64,000 bases of DNA from Euonymus europaeus (lineage: Eukaryota; Streptophyta; Magnoliopsida; Celastrales; Celastraceae). The notes beneath the pieces were generated by a model that was given only the letters and a program-made list of their open reading frames with translations, searched no databases and was not told where the DNA came from. Every line of letters begins with the position of its first letter. Position 1 is the stretch's first letter. The DNA is taken from positions 1,860,001 to 1,924,000 of the forward strand of contig OY756964.1 of assembly GCA_963580455.1 (NCBI GenBank), read 5' to 3'. A program made the position numbers and the translations under genes. Below are positions 63,619 to 64,000 of the stretch, one piece after another.

Positions 63619-64000
63619 ATGGACGCGATGAGAAAGCAACTCGATGTGCTTATGGGAGCAAACCTCAACGGCGATGTACGGGAGGTGAATCGCAAGTAGT
63701 ACGATCTTGATGTATGTCGTCTTTACTTAGCCGGTCTTTGTCCTCACGAGCTTTTTAAGTTAACGGTATTCACTATCTACCCATCATCGTCTCTGGCTTA
63801 ATTATGATGACCTATAACTTGTCAATATGAACGAACTGATGTTCGTTTTAGATCTATTTTCTGTTAAGAATTTTGTTTTGCCTTGTCTAATTGTCTCTTG
63901 TTTTCCCCCCCTTCTTATCTGGTGGTTGTGTCAGAAAATGGATATGGGTCCATGCCCTGAAGTTCATTCCTTGCAGCTGAGAAAGGAGTATCCTTTTTTA
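63619..64000 (+). pseudogene. LUC7-like U1 snRNP protein gene, 5' end only, with in-frame TAG
   Basis: LUC7 family proteins help U1 snRNP choose 5' splice sites in the nucleus (family knowledge). Exon 1 (63619-63765) begins MDAMRKQLDVLMGAN and contains NGDVREVNRK, then, after one stop, YDLDVCRLYLAGLCPHELF. Exon 2 starts at 63935 (MDMGPCPEVHSLQLRKE) and is cut by the window edge. TAG at 63697-63699 replaces the first Tyr of the highly conserved NRKYYDRDVC motif, so translation would stop after 26 residues. Several other conserved positions also differ (Leu for Arg in GANLNG, Leu in YDLDVC), which fits a decaying copy, but a sequencing or consensus error is possible. The rest of the gene lies outside the window. 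Confidence 0.7.

Noticed and set aside
1..64000. CRISPR arrays, operons, ribosome-binding sites or phage genes.
   Set aside because: The sequence is plant nuclear DNA; no regularly spaced repeat-spacer array or prokaryotic gene organisation is present.

Overview
This is nuclear DNA of a flowering plant, most likely a eudicot. The genes are split by many introns with GT-AG borders, the spacers are AT-rich, and the window holds hAT, Mutator-like, Copia and Gypsy elements. The species cannot be named from the sequence. All splice models were built by eye, joining exons by reading frame and by remembered family sequences. No alignment or RNA evidence was available.

Layout from left to right. (1) 116-1184, minus: the 5' half of a BABY BOOM-like AP2 transcription factor gene that runs off the left edge. 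(2) 1.2-8.5 kb: gene-poor spacer with a 566-bp hAT-type MITE (8-bp target duplication) and a probable LTR fragment. (3) 8503-12354, minus: an LCAT3-type phospholipase A1 gene, traceable exon by exon but carrying two in-frame TAG codons and one damaged splice acceptor. (4) 12.4-19.2 kb: a repeat block with a Gypsy-like LTR remnant, degenerate A+T-rich repeats, a 1544-bp solo Copia LTR and a long-terminal-repeat element. (5) 19838-28632, plus: a complete DCL2 gene, 22 coding exons and about 1402 residues. (6) 29044-38657, plus: a plastid RF2-type release factor (PrfB1/HCF109-like) whose third intron holds a very young, full-length 5.4-kb chromovirus. (7) 39167-47868, minus: an SDR oxidoreductase of 12 exons whose last intron holds a 2.8-kb Mutator-like element, itself interrupted by a 904-bp hAT element. 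(8) 48-51 kb: two fold-back elements and short degenerate repeats. (9) 51162-55551, plus: a plastid-type protein with a DprA/SLOG-like fold. (10) 56253-58448, plus: mitochondrial acyl carrier protein. (11) 59239-63290, minus: EMC10, with a 786-bp hAT element in intron 3. (12) 63619 to the right edge, plus: the start of a LUC7-like U1 snRNP gene with an in-frame TAG in exon 1.

The genes are independent housekeeping or regulatory units, not a pathway. DCL2, LCAT3, an SDR and a LUC7-like gene are, as I recall, also close neighbours on Arabidopsis chromosome 3 (around At3g03300 to At3g03340), so the window looks like conserved microsynteny expanded by transposons. I found no wholly new system. 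The most notable points are the recent retrotransposon inside the release-factor gene, three amber codons in otherwise alignable genes, a predicted 16-nt microexon, and a hairpin directly upstream of the Dicer-gene TATA box.
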